From: Chitinophagaceae bacterium
GTDB taxonomy: Bacteria; Bacteroidota; Bacteroidia; Chitinophagales; Chitinophagaceae
Direction of reading: 5' to 3'
NCBI GenBank assembly: GCA_016710745.1
Contig: JADJVB010000010.1
Span: forward strand, 682,001 to 746,000
DNA: 64,000 nt
Below the pieces are notes generated by a model that ran no database searches, was not told the origin of the DNA, and worked only from the letters and a program-made list of their open reading frames with translations. Positions 1 to 7,837 of the stretch are shown piece by piece. The first letter of the stretch is position 1. Each line of letters starts with the position of its first letter. Both the position numbers and the translations under genes were made by a program.

Positions 1-211
1 AAGGGTTATTGATAACATACAGTTCTCCGGAAATGAATTTTTCTTCTTCTGTTGTAGCTGCGGCGGGATAATCGCCCAGATCATAGAGCTTACCTTTTAC
101 CACGGCTTCGCCAACCAAAGTAAAATACTTCGTGAGGTATTGATATACCGGATTACGGAATCCGCTGCGCAGGGAACCGTATACAAATAATTTATGATTT
201 TCGTTATTCAT
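1..211 (-). CDS. gamma-glutamylcyclotransferase (AIG2-like) family protein, 3' end outside window
   Basis: Only the first 70 or so residues are inside the window. The ATG is at 211-209 and the frame stays open to base 1, so the C-terminus lies outside. The N-terminal stretch KLFVYGSLRSG is the glycine-rich loop typical of the GGCT-like fold (usually YGSLR or YGTL), followed by a region ending GELYVI as in small bacterial family members. Such proteins are assigned to gamma-glutamyl peptide turnover, but most bacterial members are uncharacterised. It starts 30 bp after the lutC stop on the same strand, so it may be the last gene of the rsfS-ftsH-lutC cluster. The family call is fairly sure; the substrate is unknown. 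Confidence 0.75.
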   Translation of the reverse strand, partial: MNNENHKLFVYGSLRSGFRNPVYQYLTKYFTLVGEAVVKGKLYDLGDYPAAATTEEEKFISGELYVINNP

Positions 212-241
212 GATACAATAAAGATACTTGTAAAAACGCAA

Positions 242-856
242 TTATGCTTCCACCAAAAAGCAATACACTTCCTTTGGGCCGTGTACACCCGTTACCAGTG
301 TTTTTTCAATATCGGCCGTACGGCTGGGTCCTGTGGCGAAGGTGATGAGTGAAGGGATATTTCCGGCGTACTTTTCTTTTATTTTTTGCAGGGCATCTTT
401 TACATCGTACACCAACTGGTTGGTATACGCAATGCAGATATGAACAGGCGCATATACACTTACTGTACGCCCACTTTGTTGTGCAGCACTCATAACGATG
501 GTGCCGGTGCGGGCAACCAAAAACTCACAGTCTGTGATCGACGCATCGCATCCTTCCAGGTTAATGGTATTGCTGAATTGGGTATTCCAGGCATCGGTGT
601 TGCAATAGATCTTCGTCCATTGTTTTTCATCGATGAGTTGCCGTAACTGCTGCTGCATATCGTTTTCATCAATGCAAAAAGCAAATTTCCCCTGCATGTT
701 GATGAACTCCTGCGCAAATACCACATCCAAACTATCGGCGGGCGGGTTAAATACAGAATTGTTTCCCTCACTTTGCGGAAAAGGCAAAGGCACCGGATGA
801 CTCAGTGCCTGCCTTATTCGTTTTAATATATTTTCTTTAGCTGGTGTTACAGGCAT
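242..856 (-). CDS. lutC: LutC/YkgG-family LUD-domain protein
   Basis: This 204-residue protein is one LUD (DUF162) domain. Recognisable blocks are the central CEFLVARTGTIVMSAAQQ, where family members carry an A/V-x-TGT-hydrophobic motif, and the C-terminal GVHGPKEVYCFLVE, matching the usual GVHGP[KR]E ending. LutC acts with LutA and LutB in oxidation of L-lactate to pyruvate in the cytoplasm. In Bacteroidota a solitary LUD protein next to ftsH is common, so a direct lactate role is inferred. It lies 8 bp after the ftsH stop, indicating co-transcription. A LutB homologue is 17 kb away at 17968-19344 and no lutA is seen in the window. Confidence 0.85.
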   Translation of the reverse strand: MPVTPAKENILKRIRQALSHPVPLPFPQSEGNNSVFNPPADSLDVVFAQEFINMQGKFAFCIDENDMQQQLRQLIDEKQWTKIYCNTDAWNTQFSNTINLEGCDASITDCEFLVARTGTIVMSAAQQSGRTVSVYAPVHICIAYTNQLVYDVKDALQKIKEKYAGNIPSLITFATGPSRTADIEKTLVTGVHGPKEVYCFLVEA

Positions 857-864
857 AACCGAAT

Positions 865-2985
865 TTATATAGCCGGTGGTGTTTTCAATTCTTCCGGCAT
901 GGCTGTAGAAGGTTCTTCGGCCACCCCTTCTTTTTCATGCGCAGTACCCTGCTCACCAGGTTCTGCCGGCGGATCAACTGCAATATCCAGGGCCTTTTTT
1001 TCCTCAAATGGTCTTTTGCCTATCAAAGTTTCCACATCACTTTTAAACAATACTTCTTTTTTCAGCAATTCTTTAGCCAGTTTCTCTACATCACCTTTCT
1101 TTTCGGTTAACAGTTTTTTGGTCATCTGGTAGGCCTTGTCAATCAGTTTACGAACTTCTTCATCAATCATTTTACCGGTTTCCTCGCTAAAGGGTTTGGT
1201 AAATACATTTTCCTGGTTAGGATCGTAATAACTGATATTGCCTACTTTTTCATTCATACCGTAAACGGTGATCATGCTATATGCGATCTTGGTGATCTGC
1301 TGCAGATCATTGCTGGCACCGGTACTTATTTTGCCAAAGAAAATTTCTTCACTGGCCCGGCCGCCCAGCGTCATACAAATCTGATCCATTAACTGATCGG
1401 TGTTGTACAGGTATTGTTCTTTTGGTGTGTATTGGGCATAACCCAATGCTGCTGTGCCTCTGGGCACCACCGTTACTTTTAATAATGGGTAGGCATGCTC
1501 CAGATACCAGCCACAAATGGCATGGCCGGCCTCATGGTAAGCTATAATTTCTTTTTCTTCGGGCGAAATGATCTTGTTCTTTTTCTCCAGTCCGCCAATA
1601 ACCCGGTCAATGGCATCCTGGAAATCAGACATATCTACAGATTCTTTTCCTTTCCTGGCTGCAATTAACGCAGCTTCGTTACAAACGTTGGCAATATCCG
1701 CACCGGCAAAACCGGGCGTTTGCTCTGCCAGCTTATGAATGTCGAGTGTTTCTGAAATTTTGATTGGTCCCAGGTGTACTTTAAAAATAGCCTCCCGGCC
1801 TACCAGATCTGGTCGGTCGATAGAGATCTGCCTGTCAAAACGGCCCGGGCGCAATAAAGCGGAGTCCAATACATCAGGCCGGTTGGTTGCCGCCAGGATA
1901 ATGATACCCAGGTCGGTTCCAAAACCATCCATTTCCACCAGTAATTGATTCAGTGTGTTTTCACGTTCATCATTACTCATCATCATATTTTTCCCCCTGG
2001 CCCTCCCAATGGCGTCAATTTCGTCGATAAAAATAATACAAGGCGCTTTTTCCCTGGCCTGCTTAAACAAATCACGCACCCGGCTGGCACCCACGCCAAC
2101 AAACATTTCAACAAAATCACTTCCGCTCAGGCTGAAGAAAGGAACCTGTGCCTCACCGGCAACCGCTTTGGCCAATAAAGTTTTACCTGTTCCCGGAGGG
2201 CCAACCAATAAGGCGCCTTTTGGAATTTTGCCACCAAGGGCCGTATACTTTTTAGGATTTTTTAAGAAGTCTACAATCTCCATTACTTCCACTTTGGCTT
2301 CATCGAGGCCGGCCACATCGCCGAAATTGATATTAACCCGGGTACCTTTTTCAAATAAGGTGGCTTTGGATTTTCCGATACTGAAAATGCCGCCTGCGCC
2401 ACCGCCGCCGCCCGGGCCACCTACTTTACGCATCATCATCACAAACAATAAAACAATTAATAAGATGGGTAATAATGTGCTGATGATCTGTCCGAATAAT
2501 TCACCTTCTTTTTCGGGATTGTCGACTATTTGTTTAACCGAAGGATTGTTTTTGTAAAACTCGATCATTTGCAGGGCAAACGTTTTATCATCCACGATAT
2601 TGAAAAACAATTGTGGCTGATCGGCTTTTACTGCTACTGCAGCTTCATAGTTCTTTTCCTCTGGTTTTGTATTCAACAATTGTTTGTAGAACCCGGCTTT
2701 AGCGGCCAGGCTGTCTTTGTTTACGAAAACACGAACAATGTCTTTATTACCAACTGTTTTCATTTTTAACACATCGCCTTGCAGCACCAGGCTGTAAAAT
2801 TTCTGTTGGTCAATTTCAATACCCGCACTATTAACCGTTCTTAATAAATTCCAACCAATAATGGTCAGAAAAACGATGCCATATATCCAATATATATTAA
2901 ACCTGGGCTTCTTTTTGTCGCCTTCGCCTCCTTTCGGAGGTATATTGTCGGGATTATATTTTCTTTTATTGTCTTGTTGGTTCAT
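865..2985 (-). CDS. ftsH: ATP-dependent zinc metalloprotease FtsH
   Basis: FtsH is the membrane-anchored AAA+ protease that degrades misassembled membrane proteins and short-lived regulators. The 706-residue sequence shows a first membrane segment near residues 30-50, a periplasmic domain, a second membrane segment near 168-186, and a glycine-rich linker. Then come Walker A GPPGTGKT (262-269), Walker B IIFIDE (317-322), the second region of homology ending LLRPGRFDR, and the zinc motif HEAGH (484-488). The C-terminus is an acidic, proline-rich tail typical of Bacteroidota versions. It lies between rsfS and lutC on the same strand. The length is slightly long because of the tail; nothing essential is missing. 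Confidence 0.98.
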   Translation of the reverse strand: MNQQDNKRKYNPDNIPPKGGEGDKKKPRFNIYWIYGIVFLTIIGWNLLRTVNSAGIEIDQQKFYSLVLQGDVLKMKTVGNKDIVRVFVNKDSLAAKAGFYKQLLNTKPEEKNYEAAVAVKADQPQLFFNIVDDKTFALQMIEFYKNNPSVKQIVDNPEKEGELFGQIISTLLPILLIVLLFVMMMRKVGGPGGGGGAGGIFSIGKSKATLFEKGTRVNINFGDVAGLDEAKVEVMEIVDFLKNPKKYTALGGKIPKGALLVGPPGTGKTLLAKAVAGEAQVPFFSLSGSDFVEMFVGVGASRVRDLFKQAREKAPCIIFIDEIDAIGRARGKNMMMSNDERENTLNQLLVEMDGFGTDLGIIILAATNRPDVLDSALLRPGRFDRQISIDRPDLVGREAIFKVHLGPIKISETLDIHKLAEQTPGFAGADIANVCNEAALIAARKGKESVDMSDFQDAIDRVIGGLEKKNKIISPEEKEIIAYHEAGHAICGWYLEHAYPLLKVTVVPRGTAALGYAQYTPKEQYLYNTDQLMDQICMTLGGRASEEIFFGKISTGASNDLQQITKIAYSMITVYGMNEKVGNISYYDPNQENVFTKPFSEETGKMIDEEVRKLIDKAYQMTKKLLTEKKGDVEKLAKELLKKEVLFKSDVETLIGKRPFEEKKALDIAVDPPAEPGEQGTAHEKEGVAEEPSTAMPEELKTPPAI

Positions 2986-3088
2986 ATTTATGCTATTGTA
3001 AGGGGTACTTATTGCGTCGTTACCGTTTATTTTTACTACAGACGTTTATGTTTTACTATTATTTTAATCCGGAATTAGCCGGAAGGAG

Positions 3089-3493
3089 TTAGCCTAAATG
3101 CTCCGTTACAGGGGCGTCACTCCACATCTCTTCCAACTGGTAAAATTTTCTGGGTTCGGGCAGCATAATGTGAACCACCACGTTTACAAAATCGATCAGG
3201 ATCCATTGTTGGCCCTGCCGGCCCTCGTGTTTGAAGGCTGCCTCCAAACATTTTTCCTTTACCTCTGTTTCTACAAAATCGGCAATGGCACGAAGTTGTG
3301 TTGTATTTCCTGCCTGACAAATTATAAAAAAATCGGCAACTGCTTCCGGAATTTTTCTGAGATCAAGACTGATTATATTTTCGCCTTTTTTTTCCTGTAT
3401 AGCATTAATGATGGTTTTGAAAATCTTACTGTTTCTGGTCAACCGTACGATACTGCTTTTTTTACGGGTATCTAATACTTTTAAATTGTTCAA
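3089..3493 (-). CDS. rsfS: ribosomal silencing factor RsfS
   Basis: RsfS binds ribosomal protein L14 and blocks subunit joining when nutrients run low. The core from SKIFKTIINAIQEKKGENI through DLRKIPEAVADFFIICQA to GQQWILIDFVNVVVHIM matches the DUF143/Iojap fold over about 110 residues. The start is uncertain. The frame is open upstream far into the opposite-strand birA gene and the nearest ATG is at 3703, inside birA. I therefore chose a TTG at 3493-3491, giving 134 residues with a short basic N-terminus; a second TTG at 3442 would give 117. It is divergent from birA and followed by ftsH, a familiar order in this phylum. Confidence 0.85.
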   Translation of the reverse strand: MNNLKVLDTRKKSSIVRLTRNSKIFKTIINAIQEKKGENIISLDLRKIPEAVADFFIICQAGNTTQLRAIADFVETEVKEKCLEAAFKHEGRQGQQWILIDFVNVVVHIMLPEPRKFYQLEEMWSDAPVTEHLG

Positions 3494-3628
3494 ATCTGCT
3501 GTAATTTTTAATTTTTGTAGCCTATATTGAAAATCATCATCAATACAGGATTTCTTATTGTTTTTTACCAGCTTGCCTGTAGCTTGCAATATTGGCAAAA
3601 GTAACACTTCTTTGCCATTTGAATTATT

Positions 3629-4360
3629 ATGACCAATGACGGTTTTTTTACCATTTTGGATTCGGTTGACAGTACCAATAACTATGCCATCGGCCAGGTG
3701 CATGCGGGATTGGCTAAAAGTGGTATGTGCTGGTTTACGCATGACCAAACAGGAGGAAAGGGCCAGCGGGGTAAAACCTGGGCCATGGAAAAAGGAAAAA
3801 ACATAGCGATGAGCGTTGTTTTTGAACCGGGCCGGGCACACATTACTAATCCCTTTCATTTAAATGCGGCGGTTGCGTTAACCTGTTTTGAATTTTTTAA
3901 GTGCTATGCCGGTGACGAAACTAAAATAAAATGGCCAAACGATTTGTTTTGGCGTGACAGAAAGGCAGGGGGTATTTTGATCGAGAATATATTTCAGGGT
4001 ACATCCTGGAAATGGACAGTAGTTGGTATCGGCATCAATATAAACCAAACCCGGTTTGAGACATTTTTGATAAACCCGGTGTCGCTGAAACAAATCACCG
4101 GCAAACAATTCGACCAGGTAGAACTGGCGTTGGAATTGTACGAATTGCTATTAAAGAACCTGGCCAACCTGGAACCCATGGAAAGGCTGTTGCCAAAATA
4201 CAATCAACGGCTTTATGGACTACATAAAACAGTTACCTTAAAAAAGGATGCCGTAAAATTTGAAACCCTGGTGAAAGAGGTAACACCACAGGGGCGTTTG
4301 GTTACCGTTGACTCGATGGAGCGTGAATTTGATTTCGGCGAAGTGGAATGGGTTTTATAA
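3629..4360 (+). CDS. birA: biotin--[acetyl-CoA-carboxylase] ligase
   Basis: BirA attaches biotin to the carrier protein of acetyl-CoA carboxylase and related enzymes in the cytoplasm. The 243 residues hold the catalytic domain only: LDSVDSTNNYA near residue 10, the biotinyl-AMP loop GGKGQRGKTW near 42-51, and KWPNDLFW with KAGGILIE near 93-115. The N-terminal helix-turn-helix of E. coli BirA is absent, so it should not act as a repressor. The length agrees with class I ligases. The gene overlaps the next convergent gene by 6 bp. Its 5' half lies opposite an open frame extending from rsfS, which I treat as non-coding. Confidence 0.95.
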   Translation: MTNDGFFTILDSVDSTNNYAIGQVHAGLAKSGMCWFTHDQTGGKGQRGKTWAMEKGKNIAMSVVFEPGRAHITNPFHLNAAVALTCFEFFKCYAGDETKIKWPNDLFWRDRKAGGILIENIFQGTSWKWTVVGIGININQTRFETFLINPVSLKQITGKQFDQVELALELYELLLKNLANLEPMERLLPKYNQRLYGLHKTVTLKKDAVKFETLVKEVTPQGRLVTVDSMEREFDFGEVEWVL

Positions 4361-4666
4361 TGCTTCGGCAGCCCTTGCCTCCACTTCAAACCGGTTATTG
4401 TAGTATCCTTTTCGCAGGCTTTCCCAGAGATATTTAATAATAAAACAAAAATAGCCGTGCTGTTTAAATTGCCTCACATGACAAAGCTCGTGCTTAACCC
4501 ATTTTTCATTGTTTAAAAATTCGGTTTCACTGGTGTTATACAGGTGAATGGTTTTACCTAAAACCATGGCAACCGCTTTGGTACCCAGTTTTATTGCTGC
4601 CATTTTTGCCAGCCAGGAATTTTCTTTGATGATAAAATGATTATGGTTCAATTTCGGACCAGGCAT
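4355..4666 (-). CDS. small HExxH (DUF4157-like) putative metallopeptidase
   Basis: This short protein of about 103 residues carries KHELCHVRQF, an HExxH zinc-binding signature near residue 57, followed about 30 residues later by FEVEARAAE, which could supply a third, glutamate ligand as in gluzincins. A hydrophobic stretch FCFIIKYLW lies in between. There is no signal peptide. I chose the ATG at 4666, because the upstream ATG at 4738 would force nearly 100 bp of overlap with bcp. With this start the overlap is 26 bp. It follows the M23 peptidase and bcp on the same strand. The catalytic role is inferred from the motif alone; such mini-proteins are common and uncharacterised in Chitinophagaceae. 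Confidence 0.75.
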   Translation of the reverse strand: MPGPKLNHNHFIIKENSWLAKMAAIKLGTKAVAMVLGKTIHLYNTSETEFLNNEKWVKHELCHVRQFKQHGYFCFIIKYLWESLRKGYYNNRFEVEARAAEAL

Positions 4667-5117
4667 GTAATATTTCTTCGGTATGTTGTTTACTTTTTGG
4701 TTTGAGAAAGATCTTTCGGATGATTCCCTTTTCATCAATTAAAAAAGTGGTACGATGAAGTCCCAAATAGGCTTTTCCGTATAATTGCTTTTCTCCCCAA
4801 ACACCGTATTTATCGATGATTTGATGATCGGTATCGGCAATTAAGGTAAAAGGAAGGTCGTATTTAGCTTCAAATTTTTTGTGTTTTTTTTCTTCATCCG
4901 GACTAACACCCAACACAACAAAGCCTTCCTTTTTTAAAAGGCTGAAATTGTCACGCAGGTTGCAGGCCTGCACCGTGCAGGTGGGTGTATCATCCTGGGG
5001 ATAAAAATACAATACTATTTTTTTGCCTGTATGATCGGCCAGGGAAACCAGGTTTCCATTTTGATCCTTGCCTTTAAATGCCGGCGCTTTTTTACCTTCT
5101 GTTAAATGAGTAGCCAT
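4641..5117 (-). CDS. bcp: thioredoxin-dependent peroxiredoxin (BCP/PrxQ)
   Basis: This is a 158-residue atypical 2-Cys peroxiredoxin that reduces hydrogen peroxide and organic hydroperoxides at the expense of thioredoxin. The active-site block YFYPQDDTPTCTVQACNLRDN contains the peroxidatic Cys in TPTC and a second Cys five residues later, as in E. coli BCP. Further on the family blocks GVSPDEEKKHKKF and RTTFLIDEKGII are present. The length is normal and the enzyme should be cytoplasmic as no signal is seen. It starts 3 bp after the stop of the M23 peptidase gene and overlaps the following small metallopeptidase gene by 26 bp, indicating one transcript. Confidence 0.95.
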   Translation of the reverse strand: MATHLTEGKKAPAFKGKDQNGNLVSLADHTGKKIVLYFYPQDDTPTCTVQACNLRDNFSLLKKEGFVVLGVSPDEEKKHKKFEAKYDLPFTLIADTDHQIIDKYGVWGEKQLYGKAYLGLHRTTFLIDEKGIIRKIFLKPKSKQHTEEILHAWSEIEP

Positions 5118-5120
5118 AAT

Positions 5121-6854
5121 TTATCTTGTAAATCTGTAATTTTTTTCGGTGATATTCCCCACCATATCCTCAGCCACAATTTTCAATTCATGTTCACCCG
5201 GAGCACACCTGTCGTCAAAATCATAAATAAACCGGCGCCCTTTATCGTTGCTGAAGCGAAGCCAGTTACCATCCAATGTTGCTGTAAAGTTCTTCAGGTC
5301 TTCGGTATTGTCATTAATAACAAAAACCAGCCGGCTTTGTTTGCTGCAGTTCATGCCATCTTTAAAACCAATGGGTGTAATTACAGGAGGCACTGTATCG
5401 ATCATCAGTTGAAAACTGCCAAAATCCCTGAAACTGGCTTTGTACCAGCCCGGATCTTTTCCCATACTCACCGGTTCGGCCTTTGCATAGTCATTTTTAT
5501 TATTCGCAAAACGATGCATTACCATTTTGTCTGGGAATGCTGTTTCGGCCTTTATCCTGATTGGAAAATAACGGTGCACCGGTACACCGGTATGGTGTAG
5601 TTGAAAAATGGTAAATCCGTCTTTCACCGGTATTTCTTTAAATTGAAAACGGATGGAATCGTACAAACTGTTTTCGGGTAAATAAAAGCTGATATTGCTG
5701 TTTTCGAAGAGATTGACAAAACCCGGCCGGAACAGTTGTTCGGGAAAATCGCCAGGTACATCCTGTTGCTTTGTTTGGGTTACAGTTGGATTGCGTTTAA
5801 CCGAAAACAGCAGTTTAGACAAGTTACCATAGGCATCTTTTACTTCCAGTTTTATTTGATGAATGCTGTCATCGTCGATATCAATCACACCATCGCCAAT
5901 GCCGGTTTTATACAAACTGTTGTTGAAGCCGGGTAATTTTGAAACATGTTGGATGTACGAACCGCCCTTGCTTCTGTATGTGTAGTCGATATGCGCATTT
6001 ATATAACGGGTTTCATCATAATCAATACTGTCTAACTGAAAACCAACCGTGGGCACTTCATTGTCGTACAAAACAGTTTCATAAATTCCATTGCGGTTTG
6101 CCGAACCGGTGTACCGGTCAGAAGCCACGATTCCAAAACTAACCTTATCTGTTTTTGCAATGATCAACGATGGCGTTGGCACATAAACACCATTTATTTT
6201 CTTTACTTTGATAACCAGGGGTGTTTGCTCATAGGTGCTGATGCAGCGGTCGTAAATGGCCAGTTTAAAAATATCCGGCGGTACATTATCGGGTATAGGA
6301 AATCCAAATAAAGAGGGATTCAGCACTTTATCCGTTTTGGTATCCCTGATCTCGAAATGCAGGTGCGGTCCCATGGAACCACCGGTATTACCACTGTAGG
6401 CAATAAACATTTCTTTTTTTACCGGAAAAAGATCTGCCGGGATGTCGATAAACACAGCCCAGCTTTTCAACGCATATTGTTGCTCCTTTACATATTCCTC
6501 CAGTTCGGGATAAAAGCCGTTTAAATGAGCATATAAAGTAGTTAAGCCATTTGGGTGATTTATGTAAATGGCACGGCCATAACCCCAGGGCTCAATTTTT
6601 ACCTTGCTGATATAGCCATCGGCAGCAGCCACCACTTTTTTATTTTGAACCTGGTCGGTGCGGCAATCGAGCCCCATATGATAATGATTGGGCCTTAATT
6701 CACCAAAATTGGCCGAAAGGGATTTTTTGGCATCAACGGGATAGGCAAAATAGTCTTGGGGATAGTTTTTTATTTCGAAAAATTGAGTAAAACCGCGACT
6801 CGCAATAAGAACGAAAATTAACAGAAAAAAAAGCTTTTGTATATTAATAACCAT
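5121..6854 (-). CDS. M23-family metallopeptidase, secreted
   Basis: The protein has about 577 residues with a signal peptide (KLFFLLIFVLIASRGFTQ) just after the chosen ATG at 6854. An open frame extends 25 codons further upstream but would place residues before the signal. The N-terminal third is a LytM/M23 domain with a full zinc site: HYHMGLDCR, TLYAHLNG and GPHLHFEIRD. The remainder has no motif I recognise and looks beta-rich, ending in an Ig-like segment (DGNWLRFSNDKG, EHELKIVAEDMVGN). M23 enzymes cut peptidoglycan cross-bridges or regulate amidases. A good promoter lies upstream at 6902-6929. It leads the operon with bcp. Confidence 0.9.
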   Translation of the reverse strand: MVINIQKLFFLLIFVLIASRGFTQFFEIKNYPQDYFAYPVDAKKSLSANFGELRPNHYHMGLDCRTDQVQNKKVVAAADGYISKVKIEPWGYGRAIYINHPNGLTTLYAHLNGFYPELEEYVKEQQYALKSWAVFIDIPADLFPVKKEMFIAYSGNTGGSMGPHLHFEIRDTKTDKVLNPSLFGFPIPDNVPPDIFKLAIYDRCISTYEQTPLVIKVKKINGVYVPTPSLIIAKTDKVSFGIVASDRYTGSANRNGIYETVLYDNEVPTVGFQLDSIDYDETRYINAHIDYTYRSKGGSYIQHVSKLPGFNNSLYKTGIGDGVIDIDDDSIHQIKLEVKDAYGNLSKLLFSVKRNPTVTQTKQQDVPGDFPEQLFRPGFVNLFENSNISFYLPENSLYDSIRFQFKEIPVKDGFTIFQLHHTGVPVHRYFPIRIKAETAFPDKMVMHRFANNKNDYAKAEPVSMGKDPGWYKASFRDFGSFQLMIDTVPPVITPIGFKDGMNCSKQSRLVFVINDNTEDLKNFTATLDGNWLRFSNDKGRRFIYDFDDRCAPGEHELKIVAEDMVGNITEKNYRFTR

Positions 6855-6901
6855 TATATTTATAAGAGAGGAGGTTTTAAATATGTATATGTACCGAATA
6901 G

Positions 6902-6929
6902 CAAAAATACTGCTTATCAATTTAATCAA
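6902..6929 (-). promoter_or_regulatory. predicted Bacteroidota-type promoter for the M23 peptidase operon
   Basis: On the minus strand TTG at 6929-6927 is followed after 17 nt by TATTTTTG (6909-6902), fitting the TTG-N17-23-TAnnTTTG consensus of this phylum. It gives a leader of about 45 nt before the ATG at 6854. Confidence 0.6.
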
Positions 6930-6950
6930 TTTTAATTCAAAACAACTATT

Positions 6951-7634
6951 ATGAAAACTTTGTATTTTTTCCTCTTTGGCTTGTTGGCAATTAATAGTGT
7001 TTCGGCCCAGAAGTCGGATTGTAAAGTATTATTAGATTCTATTCAAGGCACCTATACCGGCGATTGCAAAAACGGTAAAGCAAGCGGTACCGGTAAGTCG
7101 GAAGGAGTGCATACATACGATGGTGAATTTAAAAACGGATTACCCGAAGGAATGGGCAAATATACCTGGGCCAATGGCGACTATTTTTATGGAACCTGGA
7201 AAAGAGGTAAAAAAGAAGGAAAGGGACAAATGCATCAATTTGAAAACGGAGTTGAGTCGATGATAGACGGTTACTGGAAAAATGATATTTTCCGCGGCGA
7301 ATACAAAGACGCGTATGTTATTCAGAACCAGACAACTGATATAAACAGGGTTGAAATATCAAAAGTTAGCAACACCGATAGAACGGTTTCCGTTTCCGTA
7401 TCTGGCCTGAAAAGCGACCAGGGATTCAATAGCCGCGTGGTCATGACAGGCTATGCGATAACAAGGGGTACCTATGTAAGTAAGTCGAATAATGTCATGA
7501 CGAATTCGGAAATAACTATATTTCGGGGTGTTGTATTTCCTTTCAGGGCAATGTTTAATTTTGGACAGTCTATTTTAGAGATTGAAATTTTTGAAGAAGG
7601 TGGATGGGATGTTATCGTCCCTGTTAATAAATAA
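6951..7634 (+). CDS. secreted MORN-repeat protein
   Basis: The 227-residue product begins with a clear signal peptide (MKTLYFFLFGLLAINSVSAQ). It then carries about three MORN-like repeats between residues 35 and 105: YTGDCKNGKASGTGK, YDGEFKNGLPEGMGKY and FYGTWKRGKKEGKGQ. The second half has no recognisable motif. MORN repeats form beta-hairpin solenoids, usually for lipid or protein contact; the role of secreted bacterial forms is not known. It is divergent from the M23 peptidase gene, and an intrinsic terminator overlaps its stop codon, so it is probably a single-gene transcript. No specific function can be assigned. Confidence 0.85.
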   Translation: MKTLYFFLFGLLAINSVSAQKSDCKVLLDSIQGTYTGDCKNGKASGTGKSEGVHTYDGEFKNGLPEGMGKYTWANGDYFYGTWKRGKKEGKGQMHQFENGVESMIDGYWKNDIFRGEYKDAYVIQNQTTDINRVEISKVSNTDRTVSVSVSGLKSDQGFNSRVVMTGYAITRGTYVSKSNNVMTNSEITIFRGVVFPFRAMFNFGQSILEIEIFEEGGWDVIVPVNK

Positions 7635-7664
7635 TAATCGCCTTACTAATTGCGGTTATTTTTT
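7633..7664 (+). terminator. intrinsic terminator after the MORN gene
   Basis: A 9-bp stem pairs AATAATCGC (7633-7641) with GCGGTTATT (7652-7660), including one T-G wobble, and TTTT follows. The stem overlaps the last bases of the MORN gene stop codon. Confidence 0.7.
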
Positions 7665-7803
7665 CAGCTTAGCCAGCTATAAGGCTATCCCGGGTTTAAA
7701 TCAATATTGGCTCACGATAGGCGTTTTAATGGTATTATCGGGCCACAATTTCCGTAAATCATGTAGGGCAATAAACCCGTTTTTTATTTACAGCTTTTAC
7801 AAT

Positions 7804-7811
7804 TACTTTTG
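7804..7811 (+). promoter_or_regulatory. predicted -7 box (TAnnTTTG) for carB
   Basis: TACTTTTG matches TAnnTTTG and ends 26 nt before the carB ATG at 7838. The -33 region is T-rich (TTTTTT near 7780) rather than a clear TTTG. Confidence 0.5.
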
Positions 7812-7837
7812 CACGCCACATCAGCAATAATTCTATT

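Noticed and set aside
3494..3859. N-terminal extension of rsfS antisense to birA
   Set aside because: The extra 120 residues show no RsfS similarity and overlap the conserved 5' part of birA.
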